Shown here: positions 45,471 to 55,291 of the stretch, piece after piece
Layout: each line of letters opens with the position of its first letter
Position numbering within the stretch: the first letter of the stretch is position 1
NCBI RefSeq assembly: GCF_028288225.1
Contig: NZ_JAQBOC010000041.1
Span: forward strand, 1 to 64,000
DNA: 64,000 nt
Direction: 5' to 3'
DNA from: Mucilaginibacter sp.
GTDB lineage: Bacteria > Bacteroidota > Bacteroidia > Sphingobacteriales > Sphingobacteriaceae
The notes under the pieces: generated by a model
Databases searched by the model: none
Seen by the model: the letters and a program-made list of their open reading frames with translations, nothing else
What the model was told of the DNA's origin: nothing
Translations under genes and position numbers: made by a program

Positions 45471-46778
45471 ATGAAAAGATATTTTCCATTCGCGCTTATC
45501 CTGTTTATTTTAGTTTTAACATTTATTTTTCCTTCAATAGATTTTAAAAAAGGCCCTGATCCTCATTTTAATACCGGCGATATTGCCTGGATGTTGATGT
45601 CAACAGCATTAGTTTTGATCATGACACCCGGCTTAGCCTTCTTTTATGGTGGAATGGTTAATAAAAAGAATGTGATCTCTACCATGCTGCAAAGTATAGT
45701 ATGTATGGTTATTATAACCGTAATGTGGGGCATATTTGGTTTTAGCCTTGCCTTTGGCGATAGTATTGGCGGATTTATAGGTAACCCGTCTACATTTTTT
45801 ATGATGAAGGGCATGCTGGGCAATGCAACCTGGAAATTAGCTCCAACTATACCCTTACTGCTGTTTGCAATGTACCAGCTTAAGTTTGCTATTATTACAC
45901 CTGCGCTTATTACCGGCGCATTTGCCGAGCGCATCCGCTTTAACTCGTATATTATATTCCTGGTACTGTTTACTATTTTTATATTCTCGCCGCTGGCGCA
46001 TATAACCTGGCACCCCGACGGTATTTTGAGTAAATTAGGCGTGCTTGATTTTGCCGGGGGAACGGTTGTGCACATGTCGGCCGGATGGGCGGCTTTAGCT
46101 TCGGCCTTATATTTAAAACGAAGAAATGAGGCAAACCATTCGCCTGCGCGTATAACTTACGTAATGATAGGTACCGGATTGCTGTGGTTCGGCTGGTTTG
46201 GTTTTAACGCCGGCTCTGCTTTTGGTGCAAACCATTTAGCGGTTATTGCATTGGCTACCAGTACAACTGCATCTGCCGCAGGCGGCATAACCTGGATCTT
46301 TTTTGATATGCTGCGCGGTAAAAAACCATCGGCAATGGGTACTTGTATTGGGGCTGTAGTAGGCCTTGTAGCTATTACACCTGCGGCCGGATACGTAACC
46401 GTTCCGCATTCACTGGCCATAGGTATTATATCGGCCGTTATCAGTAACCTGGTTGTTGAGTGGCGCACACGTACAAAAATTGATGATACGCTTGATGTAT
46501 TCCCTTGTCATGGCGTTGGTGGTATGGTGGGTATGCTGCTTACCGGTGTATTTGCCAATCAAAAAGTAAATGCAGCAAATGCAACAGGCGATGGCTTGTT
46601 TTTCGGCCATACACACTTATTTTTTGTACAACTGATTGCCCTGGTGGGTGTGTCGGTTTTTGCCTTTTTTGGCTCCCTGCTGTTACTGAAAATTACAGAT
46701 ATGATCTCACCTTTACGGGTATCTGCAGCTGAAGAGGAGGTTGGCCTTGATATTAGTCAGCATGGTGAAAGGTTGTAA
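45471..46778 (+). CDS. amt: Ammonium transporter (Amt family)
   Basis: 435 residues from ATG 45471. The N-terminus MKRYFPFALILFILVLTFIF is a signal or first membrane segment, followed by eleven membrane segments typical of AmtB. Both conserved histidines of the conduction pore are found, in SPLAHITWHPDG and DVFPCHGVGG, as is the FYGGMVNKKNV motif. No glnK/glnB gene is adjacent, which is unusual compared with the common amtB-glnK pair. The more upstream in-frame ATG (45405) was rejected because it adds an unrelated hydrophobic extension. Confidence 0.93.
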   Translation: MKRYFPFALILFILVLTFIFPSIDFKKGPDPHFNTGDIAWMLMSTALVLIMTPGLAFFYGGMVNKKNVISTMLQSIVCMVIITVMWGIFGFSLAFGDSIGGFIGNPSTFFMMKGMLGNATWKLAPTIPLLLFAMYQLKFAIITPALITGAFAERIRFNSYIIFLVLFTIFIFSPLAHITWHPDGILSKLGVLDFAGGTVVHMSAGWAALASALYLKRRNEANHSPARITYVMIGTGLLWFGWFGFNAGSAFGANHLAVIALATSTTASAAGGITWIFFDMLRGKKPSAMGTCIGAVVGLVAITPAAGYVTVPHSLAIGIISAVISNLVVEWRTRTKIDDTLDVFPCHGVGGMVGMLLTGVFANQKVNAANATGDGLFFGHTHLFFVQLIALVGVSVFAFFGSLLLLKITDMISPLRVSAAEEEVGLDISQHGERL

Positions 46779-46874
46779 ATAGTTTGCAATCTGCACGAAG
46801 AAATAAGCAGTTTATAAGACACAATTTTTGCATCCGGGCATTAAGGCTCTACAAACCAAAATCAACTTTGGTAC

Positions 46875-46909
46875 AAAAAGTAACTTTAAATTGTTTAAAG
46901 TTACTTTTT
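46875..46909. terminator. Perfect 16-bp hairpin after amt
   Basis: AAAAAGTAACTTTAAA (46875-46890), loop TTG, TTTAAAGTTACTTTTT (46894-46909). The stem is perfect and ends in T-runs on both strands, so it can act in either direction. Confidence 0.85.
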
Positions 46910-46923
46910 GGCGTATCGGTTCA

Positions 46924-46956
46924 AAAACCGCTTAATTTTTGTTTTTGAGCGGTTTT
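46924..46956 (+). promoter_or_regulatory. Hairpin overlapping the -33 region of lat
   Basis: Stem AAAACCGCT (46924-46932) / AGCGGTTTT (46948-46956) with an AT loop. The -33 TTG (46939-46941) lies in the loop, 18 bases before the -7 box, so the structure could control or terminate transcription. Confidence 0.5.
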
Positions 46957-46959
46957 CAG

Positions 46960-46967
46960 TAAATTTG
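46960..46967 (+). promoter_or_regulatory. -7 promoter box for L-lysine 6-transaminase
   Basis: TAAATTTG fits TAnnTTTG; TTG at 46939-46941 is 18 bases upstream. The predicted transcript starts about 10 bases before ATG 46983. Confidence 0.6.
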
Positions 46968-46982
46968 TACAAACCAAATTAT

Positions 46983-48314
46983 ATGTACAATCTGCTGATT
47001 TCTCCCCAAAATGTACAGGCTTCATTACAGAAGCATGTATTAGCCGATGGCTTCGACCTGACTTTTGATATGGAAAAAAGTAAGGGTGTTTATATTTACG
47101 ATGCTAAGTATGACCGGACATTGCTTGATTTTTTTACCTGCTTTGCATCTGTGCCTTTGGGCTATAATCACCCCAAAATGGTGAACGATGAAACGTTTAA
47201 GAAAAACCTGATGCTGGCGGCATTAACCAATCCGTCAAACTCTGATATATATACCACCCAATACGCCCAGTTTGTTGAAACATTTGACCGTGTAGGCATC
47301 CCTGAATATCTTCCACACGCATTTTTTATAGCAGGAGGCTCGCTGGCTATTGAGAACGCGCTAAAAACTGCAATGGATTGGAAGGTTCAAAAAAACTTTG
47401 CAAAAGGTTATACAAAAGAATTGGGTTTTAAGGTGATCCATTTTGAAAATGCTTTTCATGGTCGTTCAGGATATACACTAAGTCTTACCAATACACAGCC
47501 GGTTAAAACCAAATGGTTCGCCAGGTTTGACTGGCCCCGGGTCTCACTCCCCAAAATTAACTTTCCATATAGCGACAGCAATCACGAGGACTTGTTAAGG
47601 CGCGAGGAATTATCCTTAGCACAAATAAAGAAAGCTTTTGAAGAAAATAAGGATGATGTATGTGCTATCATCATTGAGCCTATTCAGTCGGAAGGGGGCG
47701 ATAACCACGTACGGAAAGAGTTTTTAGAAAACCTAAGGCAGTTGGCCGACGAAAATGAGGCAATGCTGATATATGATGAGGTACAAACAGGTGTAGGCCT
47801 TACCGGCAAATTTTGGTGCCATGAGCACTTTGGCGAAAATGCCCGCCCGGATATACTGGCCTTTGGTAAAAAGATGCAGGTATGCGGCATATTAGCCGGC
47901 AGAAAAGTAGATGAAATTGAAAACAATGTATTTAATGTTTCATCGCGCATAAATTCAACCTGGGGTGGCAGTTTGGTTGATATGGTGCGATCGGCAAAAA
48001 TTATGGAAATTATTGCGGAGGATAACCTTTGTGAAAACGCTGCAGAAATGGGTGATTATTTGCAAAACAGTTTAAAAAATATTTCTGAAAAGTATCCGAT
48101 TATTAGCAATGTTCGCGGAAAAGGCTTGTTAACAGCATTTGATTTTCCAGACAAAGCCACAAGAGATGAGTTCATTAGCAAAGGAATGGAGCAAAATGTA
48201 ATGTTCCTTGGCTGCGGTGAACAAAGCATCCGTTTTAGGCCTGCACTTATTATTGAGAAAAATCATATTGATAATGGCATGGAAATACTTAAAAAAATAT
48301 GCTCCGGATTGTAA
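46983..48314 (+). CDS. lat: L-lysine 6-transaminase (PLP, fold-type I)
   Basis: 443 residues from ATG 46983 (MYNLLISPQNV); the upstream ATG at 46908 would translate the promoter and its hairpin. It transfers the epsilon-amino group of lysine to 2-oxoglutarate, giving a semialdehyde/piperideine-6-carboxylate precursor. Landmarks are FIAGGSLAIENALK, FHGRSGYTLSLTNT, IIEPIQSEGGDN, LIYDEVQTGVG (Asp to the pyridine nitrogen) and AFGKKMQ (Schiff-base lysine region). The wording fits lysine epsilon-aminotransferases better than ornithine or GABA ones. No next step is adjacent. Confidence 0.84.
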   Translation: MYNLLISPQNVQASLQKHVLADGFDLTFDMEKSKGVYIYDAKYDRTLLDFFTCFASVPLGYNHPKMVNDETFKKNLMLAALTNPSNSDIYTTQYAQFVETFDRVGIPEYLPHAFFIAGGSLAIENALKTAMDWKVQKNFAKGYTKELGFKVIHFENAFHGRSGYTLSLTNTQPVKTKWFARFDWPRVSLPKINFPYSDSNHEDLLRREELSLAQIKKAFEENKDDVCAIIIEPIQSEGGDNHVRKEFLENLRQLADENEAMLIYDEVQTGVGLTGKFWCHEHFGENARPDILAFGKKMQVCGILAGRKVDEIENNVFNVSSRINSTWGGSLVDMVRSAKIMEIIAEDNLCENAAEMGDYLQNSLKNISEKYPIISNVRGKGLLTAFDFPDKATRDEFISKGMEQNVMFLGCGEQSIRFRPALIIEKNHIDNGMEILKKICSGL

Positions 48315-48524
48315 CTTTATTGTAAAACAATTGATACAGAAACCTGATTTTAATGAAAATTAGCCATATTTCCTGTAATTACTGCAATAAAATATTTTAC
48401 CCGCGTTAGTTAAATATTAAAGGGTTAAAATTTACTATTTTTTTACCAATATTGGCAATATTCTATGTTATTATGCTGGTAAAATTTAGATGCGAAGTTA
48501 ATAAGTAACAGGCTAATAAGTATC
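48315..48524. other. AT-rich spacer
   Basis: 210 bases without a recognisable gene; it contains ATATTGGCAATATTC, a mild palindrome (about 48449-48463). No clear promoter box. Confidence 0.35.
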
Positions 48525-48968
48525 ATGAGTAAACACATCGAAAAATTAAAAAAGCAACTGGTGGAAATTTCCGAAGTTGTTAATTCGTTCCAGTCAGAGG
48601 CTGTACAGGTTAGAGTTGTTGACCGTTTATTAGACGTGATGATTGAGTTTGAGAAAGCGGAGGCTGAGCCAGCCGATATTTTCAGCAAGCGGAACTATAA
48701 GCCAAGAGGAGAGAACGGAGAAAGTTATCCTCACCCGAGAGGAGTTAAAAAACCAGGAGCAACCAAGGTTTTAAATCAATTATTGTCGACTGATTTTTTT
48801 AGCACTCGGCATTCAATATCATCAATAGCTGATTATTGCAAAGAAAACTTCGATTCAGATTTTAAAACCTCTGAACTATCAGGGATACTTTTAAAGCTTG
48901 CTAACGAACATAAGCTTAGAAGAGAGAGAAGCGATGAGAATAACCGGTTTGAGTATGTCAAAGCGTAG
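48525..48968 (+). CDS. Unknown 147-residue protein with helical N-terminus and possible winged-helix C-terminus
   Basis: The N-terminus (KHIEKLKKQLVEISEVVNSF) is a helical, charged segment. The middle is basic (KRNYKPRGENGESYPHPRGV). The C-terminus (HSISSIADYCKENFDSDFKT and LSGILLKLANEHKLRRERSD) looks like a small winged-helix or helix-turn-helix module, so DNA binding is possible. No family is recognised. It ends just before a repeat-rich gap and is convergent with bshB1. Confidence 0.62.
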   Translation: MSKHIEKLKKQLVEISEVVNSFQSEAVQVRVVDRLLDVMIEFEKAEAEPADIFSKRNYKPRGENGESYPHPRGVKKPGATKVLNQLLSTDFFSTRHSISSIADYCKENFDSDFKTSELSGILLKLANEHKLRRERSDENNRFEYVKA

Positions 48969-49070
48969 CTTTGAGTCCGAAAGTCCGAAAGCTGTATGTT
49001 TTATGCAATATCATCTTTCGGACTTTTCCGACTTTACGGACTTTCGGACTACCGCAAATCAAACAAACTA
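48968..49070. repeat. GTCCGAAAGTC inverted words between the unknown gene and bshB1
   Basis: GAGTCCGAAAGTCCGAAAGC (48972-48991) faces CTTTCGGACTTTTCCGACTT and ACGGACTTTCGGACT (49014-49050) around an AT-rich loop. It is placed between convergent stop codons, as a bidirectional terminator would be. Confidence 0.75.
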
Positions 49071-49774
49071 TCTACTCCTAAGATCTTTCGCGAGGTAAAG
49101 CCTTCGGCATACTTAACATTAATGCTTTTTCCAAACTCACGGGCACGGGCTTCAACAACCTGGATAAAATCAGGCGACGAGATATAGGTTTGTGGTTCAT
49201 CTGCTGCCCAATCAGGATTAAAGAATTGTGAACCAAATGCTTGAATGCTTTCGACCTTTTTATCCCAAAAATCGGTAACATCAACCAAAATGTCCGGCCT
49301 TATATAATTATCCTGTATAAAATGCAATACCTGTTTAGGGCGCCAGGCTGTTTGTAATTCTCCATTAAAATAACTTTCTATTTTCCTTAATCCGGCTAAA
49401 AATGCGGAATCTTCCACCAGCTTATTGGCACGCCCGTGGTCCGGGTGCCTGTCGTGGCAGGCATTAGTAATTAAAATTTCAGGCTGATATTTGCGGATAA
49501 CTTCAATTATTTTTAACTGGTACTCTTTTGTGTTTTCAAAAAAGCCATCAGGGATCCCTATATTTTCTCTTATGGATAAACCAAGGATGCGGCCTGATTC
49601 AGCAGCTTCCTTATCCCTTATTTCGGCTGAACCCCTTGTACCCAGTTCGCCGCGGGTAAGATCAACAATGCCGGTTTTTTTGCCTAGCGCATTATGTTTT
49701 AATATAGTACCGGCACAGCCGAGTTCGGCATCGTCCGGGTGAACAGATAAAACTAAAATATCTAATTTAAGCAT
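49049..49774 (-). CDS. bshB1: Bacillithiol biosynthesis deacetylase BshB1
   Basis: A zinc-dependent N-acetylglucosaminyl-malate deacetylase (PIG-L/LmbE fold), second step of bacillithiol synthesis; Bacteroidetes make this thiol. 241 residues with SVHPDDAELGCAGT (zinc His/Asp), TRGELGTRGSAEIRDKEAAE, and NACHDRHPDHGRA (third ligand). It is followed on the same strand by nothing and preceded by a glutathione-peroxidase-like gene; an antioxidant theme is possible. Confidence 0.93.
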   Translation of the reverse strand: MLKLDILVLSVHPDDAELGCAGTILKHNALGKKTGIVDLTRGELGTRGSAEIRDKEAAESGRILGLSIRENIGIPDGFFENTKEYQLKIIEVIRKYQPEILITNACHDRHPDHGRANKLVEDSAFLAGLRKIESYFNGELQTAWRPKQVLHFIQDNYIRPDILVDVTDFWDKKVESIQAFGSQFFNPDWAADEPQTYISSPDFIQVVEARAREFGKSINVKYAEGFTSRKILGVDSLFDLR

Positions 49775-49786
49775 AACAAAATTTGA

Positions 49787-50287
49787 TTATTTACCAGGTG
49801 CCAGTAAGCGCGCAATTCGCTTCCTGATCTTCGAAGAGGTTGGTTTGGTAAACGGATAAAAGAAATCGGTAACCAGGCCCGATTTATTGATTAAAAACTT
49901 ATGAAAATTCCATCTTGGTACAGAGCTAAGTTTACCATTGCCCTTTTTATCGGCAAAAAACTTATATAAAGGATGCGCATATGGCCCTCTCACCCTTATT
50001 TTATCGAATACAGGATAGTTAACCCCCTGGGTTTCGCAAAATGCCGAAATGGCCTGGCCTTCAAGGGGTTCCTGACCTCCAAAATCATTCGAAGGAAAAG
50101 CAAGGATCTCAAAATCGCTTCCGGAAAAATCTTTTTTTAACGCAGCCAATTCTTTTAACTGGGGGGTAAAACCACATTGAGAAGCGGTATTAACTATTAA
50201 AAGAACTTTATCTTTATATTCAGATAAACTTAATTCCTCACCGTTTAATTGCTGGATATTAAACTGGTAAATACTGTTATCAGCCAT
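49787..50287 (-). CDS. Glutathione peroxidase-like thiol peroxidase
   Basis: 166 residues of the GPx family with a cysteine (not selenocysteine) in NTASQCGFTPQ, plus the Gln/Trp partners in LAFPSNDFGGQEP and VPRWNFHKFLI. In bacteria these enzymes usually reduce peroxides with thioredoxin. The gene lies 12 bases from bshB1 and 2 bases after the DUF4294 stop, so the three are likely one operon. Confidence 0.9.
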   Translation of the reverse strand: MADNSIYQFNIQQLNGEELSLSEYKDKVLLIVNTASQCGFTPQLKELAALKKDFSGSDFEILAFPSNDFGGQEPLEGQAISAFCETQGVNYPVFDKIRVRGPYAHPLYKFFADKKGNGKLSSVPRWNFHKFLINKSGLVTDFFYPFTKPTSSKIRKRIARLLAPGK

Positions 50288-50289
50288 TA

Positions 50290-50904
50290 TTAATTGTTAG
50301 ATGAAACGTAGCCCGCCTGATTCAGGATGGCTTCAATATCTTTTTGTTCGTCCGGGTCATAAGTTTCTTTTAAATCATGACCAAAGATCCGTGCTGCAGA
50401 CTGGAGCAGAAAAGCTTTAAAACCACCTTTCAGCTCTCTTACCATAGCATAGCTTGTATTCCCTGTTTCGCGGTCGATCAGCTTAATTAAAACTTCCCCC
50501 TGACTTATTGTCAGGTCTTTGATCTCGCTTTTAAATAAGCCTTTTATTTCAGATTCGCATGTATTAATTAATTCTTTTTGCTTGTGCCTGTCGCCCGTTA
50601 AGGCAAGGTCGCGCTGGAGCTGGCGGTATCTTTGGCCCGCAAAGCGTGCGTAAGGCAATACTTTCAATACATTGTAACGTAAACGCCTGTAATTATCCAG
50701 GTCGGCCTGGCTTTTAAAAATGCGGGTATCCGTAATCCTTATGTCGGCTAATACTATCCAAGGGATCAATTTACCACTGTCAATAGTGAGGTAAGTTTTG
50801 ATGGTATCATTTTTGCCAAGAATTATTGGTGCAACCGGTTGTGTTTGGGCTTCAACAGTTCCCATTAGCCAACAAAACAGCAACAATAAGCCAATAAATT
50901 TCAT
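50290..50904 (-). CDS. DUF4294 protein, secreted
   Basis: About 204 residues from ATG 50904 (MKFIGLLLLFCWLMGTVEAQ signal). The mature protein, with DNYRRLRYNVLKVLPYARFA and LIKLIDRETGNTSYAMVREL, fits the Bacteroidetes DUF4294 family of unknown function. A longer start at 50961 adds 19 basic residues before the signal and is less likely. It is divergent from rsh. Confidence 0.86.
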   Translation of the reverse strand: MKFIGLLLLFCWLMGTVEAQTQPVAPIILGKNDTIKTYLTIDSGKLIPWIVLADIRITDTRIFKSQADLDNYRRLRYNVLKVLPYARFAGQRYRQLQRDLALTGDRHKQKELINTCESEIKGLFKSEIKDLTISQGEVLIKLIDRETGNTSYAMVRELKGGFKAFLLQSAARIFGHDLKETYDPDEQKDIEAILNQAGYVSSNN

Positions 50905-51018
50905 AATTTTACGTAGTGCAAAAATAACGCATTTTTTTTGGGTAATTAATATAACCCGCAATTATAATTTTTATTGCAAGTTTATGATATTTAGCGTAAT
51001 AAACAAGAAAGTGATATA

Positions 51019-53241
51019 ATGAAAGACTTAGTGATAGACCTGGAAGCCGAGAAGAATGAGATCTTAAAAAGATATCGCGCATTGTTGCGTGCCTCAAAAT
51101 CAACCCTGCAGAAGGGCGATAAGCGGATGATCCGCAAGGCATTTGAAATGGCGCTGGAGAGTCATAAGGATATGCGGCGTAAATCTGGCGAGCCTTATAT
51201 CTACCATCCTATAGCTGTTGCCCAAATAGCTGCCGAAGAAATTGGCTTGGGTACAACTTCAATAGTATGCGCTTTGCTGCATGATGTTGTGGAGGATACC
51301 AACATGACCCTTGATGATATTGAAAGGGAATTTGGTAAAAAGGTAGCCATGATAATTGATGGCTTGACAAAAATATCAGGCGTTTTTGATACCAACAGCT
51401 CTTTACAGGCCGAAAACTTCCGTAAAATGCTGCTTACCCTTGCCGATGACGTAAGGGTGATATTAATAAAACTGGCCGACCGTTTGCACAATATGCGGAC
51501 AATGGAGTTTATGCCGCGCGATAAGCAGCTTAAGCTTTCATCAGAAACTGTTTACCTGTACGCCCCACTGGCGCATCGCCTGGGTTTATATGCCGTAAAA
51601 TCTGAGTTGGAAGATCTTTCTATGAAATACATGGAAAGGGAAACTTACCAGTTTATTAAAAATAAGCTGAACGAGAAGAAGGCCGAAAGGGAAAAATTTA
51701 TCAGGGATTTTATTGAACCGGTAAAGAAGGTACTGGAAGGGCAGGATCTGCATGCTGATTTATTCGGCAGGCCAAAGTCTATCCATTCTATCTGGAATAA
51801 AATGAAGAAAAAGTCTATTCCCTTTGAGGAGGTTTATGATCTTTTTGCTATCAGGATAATTTTAGATAGCACCCCCGAGAGCGAAAAGGCCGATTGCTGG
51901 AAAGCATATTCTATAGTAACTGATCTATATAGGCCGAACCCCGACAGGCTTCGCGACTGGATCTCATCACCCAAAGCAAACGGCTACGAATCATTGCATA
52001 CTACGGTAATGGGCCCGCGCGGGCAGTGGGTTGAGGTGCAGATAAGAACCAAACGGATGAACGAAATTGCTGAGAAAGGTTTTGCTGCGCATTGGAAATA
52101 TAAAGAATCATCAACCGATAGCGGGCTTGATCAGTGGGTGCAAAAGGTGAGGGATATGCTTAAAAACCCCGACTCTAACGCGCTTGACTTTTTGGATGAT
52201 TTTAAAATGAACCTCTTCTCTGACGAGATCTTCATTTTTACGCCTAAAGGTGCATTGATCCAGCTCCCGTTAAATGCGACAGCACTCGATTTTGCTTTTG
52301 AGATCCATACTGATGTTGGTGCAAGCTGTATCGGTGCCAAGGTTAATCATAAACTGGTTCCGCTAAGTCATAAGCTGCAAAATGGCGACCAGGTAGAAGT
52401 TATTACATCGAGCAAGCAAACCCCCAAGGAGGATTGGCTGAATATTGTTGTTACTGCAAAAGCTAAGGCTAAGATAAAATCGGCTTTAAAAGAAGAAAAA
52501 CGCAAAATAGCCGAAGACGGTAAAGAGATCCTGGAACGTAAGATGAAATCATTAAAGATCACTTACAATTCAGAGAACATACATAAGCTGAGCTATTTCT
52601 TTAAGCTGCCATCAACACAGGACCTTTTTTACAATATAGCCAAAGGCACTATTGATATGAAGGACCTTAAAGAATACCAGGCATCAGAAAAAATAATTGA
52701 AAATAAACCTCAGGACAGGATAGAGACAGAGCAGGTGCAAAGCCTGTTACGAAGCATAAAAGCCAAGGACAGCGATATGCTGTTGATTGGCGAGGATATG
52801 CAAAAGATAGATTATAAGCTGGCTAACTGCTGTAACCCTATCCCCGGCGATGATGTATTTGGCTTTGTTACTGTTAGCGATGGCATAAAGATCCACCGCA
52901 CCAATTGCCCTAATGCAGCTAAGCTGATGGCTAATTATGGGTACCGCATTGTAAAAGCAAGGTGGACAAACCAGCAGGAGCTTGCATTTTTAACCGGGCT
53001 AAGAATAACAGGTATTGATGAAGTAGGGCTGATAAACCAGTTAACTACTGTAATATCAAAAGATTTTAAGGTAAATATCCGCTCAATTACTGTTGATAGT
53101 GACAATGGCATTTTTGAAGGATCAATTATGGTGTATGTAAATGATACAGACCATTTGGAAAACCTTATAAGAAAATTGAAAACCGTAAAAGGCATTACCG
53201 GGGTTAACAGGTTTGACTCTGTAATTGAAAAAGCATCTTGA
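51019..53241 (+). CDS. Bifunctional (p)ppGpp synthetase/hydrolase Rsh (RelA/SpoT)
   Basis: 740 residues covering the stringent-response layout: HD hydrolase (about 45-200, HDVVEDTN, KLADRLHNMRTM), synthetase (about 255-375, EVQIRTKRMNEIAEKGFAAH), TGS (about 400-465, FTPKGALIQLP), a zinc-finger-like region and a C-terminal ACT domain (about 665-735, TGIDEVGLINQLTTVIS). Both catalytic HD residues are present, so it can probably make and degrade the alarmone. It is alone and divergent from DUF4294. Confidence 0.95.
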   Translation: MKDLVIDLEAEKNEILKRYRALLRASKSTLQKGDKRMIRKAFEMALESHKDMRRKSGEPYIYHPIAVAQIAAEEIGLGTTSIVCALLHDVVEDTNMTLDDIEREFGKKVAMIIDGLTKISGVFDTNSSLQAENFRKMLLTLADDVRVILIKLADRLHNMRTMEFMPRDKQLKLSSETVYLYAPLAHRLGLYAVKSELEDLSMKYMERETYQFIKNKLNEKKAEREKFIRDFIEPVKKVLEGQDLHADLFGRPKSIHSIWNKMKKKSIPFEEVYDLFAIRIILDSTPESEKADCWKAYSIVTDLYRPNPDRLRDWISSPKANGYESLHTTVMGPRGQWVEVQIRTKRMNEIAEKGFAAHWKYKESSTDSGLDQWVQKVRDMLKNPDSNALDFLDDFKMNLFSDEIFIFTPKGALIQLPLNATALDFAFEIHTDVGASCIGAKVNHKLVPLSHKLQNGDQVEVITSSKQTPKEDWLNIVVTAKAKAKIKSALKEEKRKIAEDGKEILERKMKSLKITYNSENIHKLSYFFKLPSTQDLFYNIAKGTIDMKDLKEYQASEKIIENKPQDRIETEQVQSLLRSIKAKDSDMLLIGEDMQKIDYKLANCCNPIPGDDVFGFVTVSDGIKIHRTNCPNAAKLMANYGYRIVKARWTNQQELAFLTGLRITGIDEVGLINQLTTVISKDFKVNIRSITVDSDNGIFEGSIMVYVNDTDHLENLIRKLKTVKGITGVNRFDSVIEKAS

Positions 53242-53326
53242 TGCTTAGTTGATTAAGTGAGTTGTTGATTGAGTTGATTAGTTTTTAGAACTTAATCAAC
53301 CTAATAAACTTAATTAACTCCGAAAC
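53242..53326. repeat. Inverted word repeat before the Fur gene
   Basis: TTAGTTGATTAAGTGAGTTG and TTGATTGAGTTGATTAG (53247-53281) face ACTTAATCAACCTAATAAAC and TTAATTAACTCC (53289-53322). The same words fill gaps at 29523 and 61190. Confidence 0.7.
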
Positions 53327-53334
53327 TAAATTCT

Positions 53335-53342
53335 TAACTTTG
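53335..53342 (+). promoter_or_regulatory. -7 promoter box for the Fur-family gene
   Basis: TAACTTTG matches TAnnTTTG and ends 17 bases before the ATG at 53360. Confidence 0.6.
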
Positions 53343-53359
53343 CCCTTTAATAAATAAAC

Positions 53360-53830
53360 ATGTCTCAACAGGAAACCATAGCAATGGTTAAAAAGATTTT
53401 CGAGGCTTACCTTGAAAATAAAAACCTTAGGAAAACCCCCGAGCGTTTTGCAATACTTGAGGAAATATACTCCAGGAGCGATCACTTTGATGTGGAATCA
53501 TTATACATCCACATGAAAAATAAAAAGTATCGCGTTAGCCGGGCCACGGTTTATAATACTTTAGAGTTGCTGGTATCATGCGATTTGGTGACCAAACACC
53601 AGTTTGGCAAGAATATGGCCCAGTTCGAAAAATCATACGGTTATAAACAGCACGACCATATTATTTGTATTGACTGCGGTAAAGTGGTTGAGTTTTGCGA
53701 TCCAAGGATCCAGCAGATCCAAAGTATGATGGGCGGCTTGCTGAAGTTTGAAATAAAACACCACTCATTAAACCTGTATGGTGACTGCGAAAAGTTACGT
53801 GCAGGTTTTTGTGATAGAAAAGCCCAGTAA
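53360..53830 (+). CDS. Fur-family transcriptional repressor
   Basis: 156 residues. The N-terminal winged helix ([35 protein letters not shown]) is followed by the dimer/metal domain with [19 protein letters not shown] and [13 protein letters not shown], supplying His and two pairs of cysteines for a structural zinc. Ferric uptake regulator (Fur) or a peroxide sensor (PerR) both fit; the sequence does not decide. It precedes purA with a separate promoter box. Confidence 0.93.
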   Translation: MSQQETIAMVKKIFEAYLENKNLRKTPERFAILEEIYSRSDHFDVESLYIHMKNKKYRVSRATVYNTLELLVSCDLVTKHQFGKNMAQFEKSYGYKQHDHIICIDCGKVVEFCDPRIQQIQSMMGGLLKFEIKHHSLNLYGDCEKLRAGFCDRKAQ

Positions 53831-53871
53831 AAAAGTTTTTAAATTTTATCATTATAATATACTTATGATGA

Positions 53872-53879
53872 TACCTTTG
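53872..53879 (+). promoter_or_regulatory. -7 promoter box for purA
   Basis: TACCTTTG fits TAnnTTTG and lies 60 bases before the purA ATG. Confidence 0.5.
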
Positions 53880-53921
53880 GGGGGTTTGTTTATTCCGCAG
53901 AGCATTTGACGATTATTATAA

Positions 53922-55217
<1,296 letters not shown>

Positions 55218-55243
55218 ACATTAAAATAATTTAATTAAACAGA

Positions 55244-55266
55244 GGCCCCGTTTAACGGGGCCTTTT
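55244..55266 (+). terminator. Intrinsic terminator of purA
   Basis: Stem GGCCCCGTT / AACGGGGCC, followed by TTTTGATTTT. It is close to the pabB -7 box. Confidence 0.92.
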
Positions 55267-55279
55267 GATTTTAGATAAC

Positions 55280-55287
55280 TATTTTTG
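55280..55287 (+). promoter_or_regulatory. -7 promoter box of pabB, probably leaderless
   Basis: TATTTTTG fits TAnnTTTG and ends four bases before the GTG at 55292; a start site 5-7 bases further on would make the message begin at the start codon. Confidence 0.6.
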
Positions 55288-55291
55288 TACC

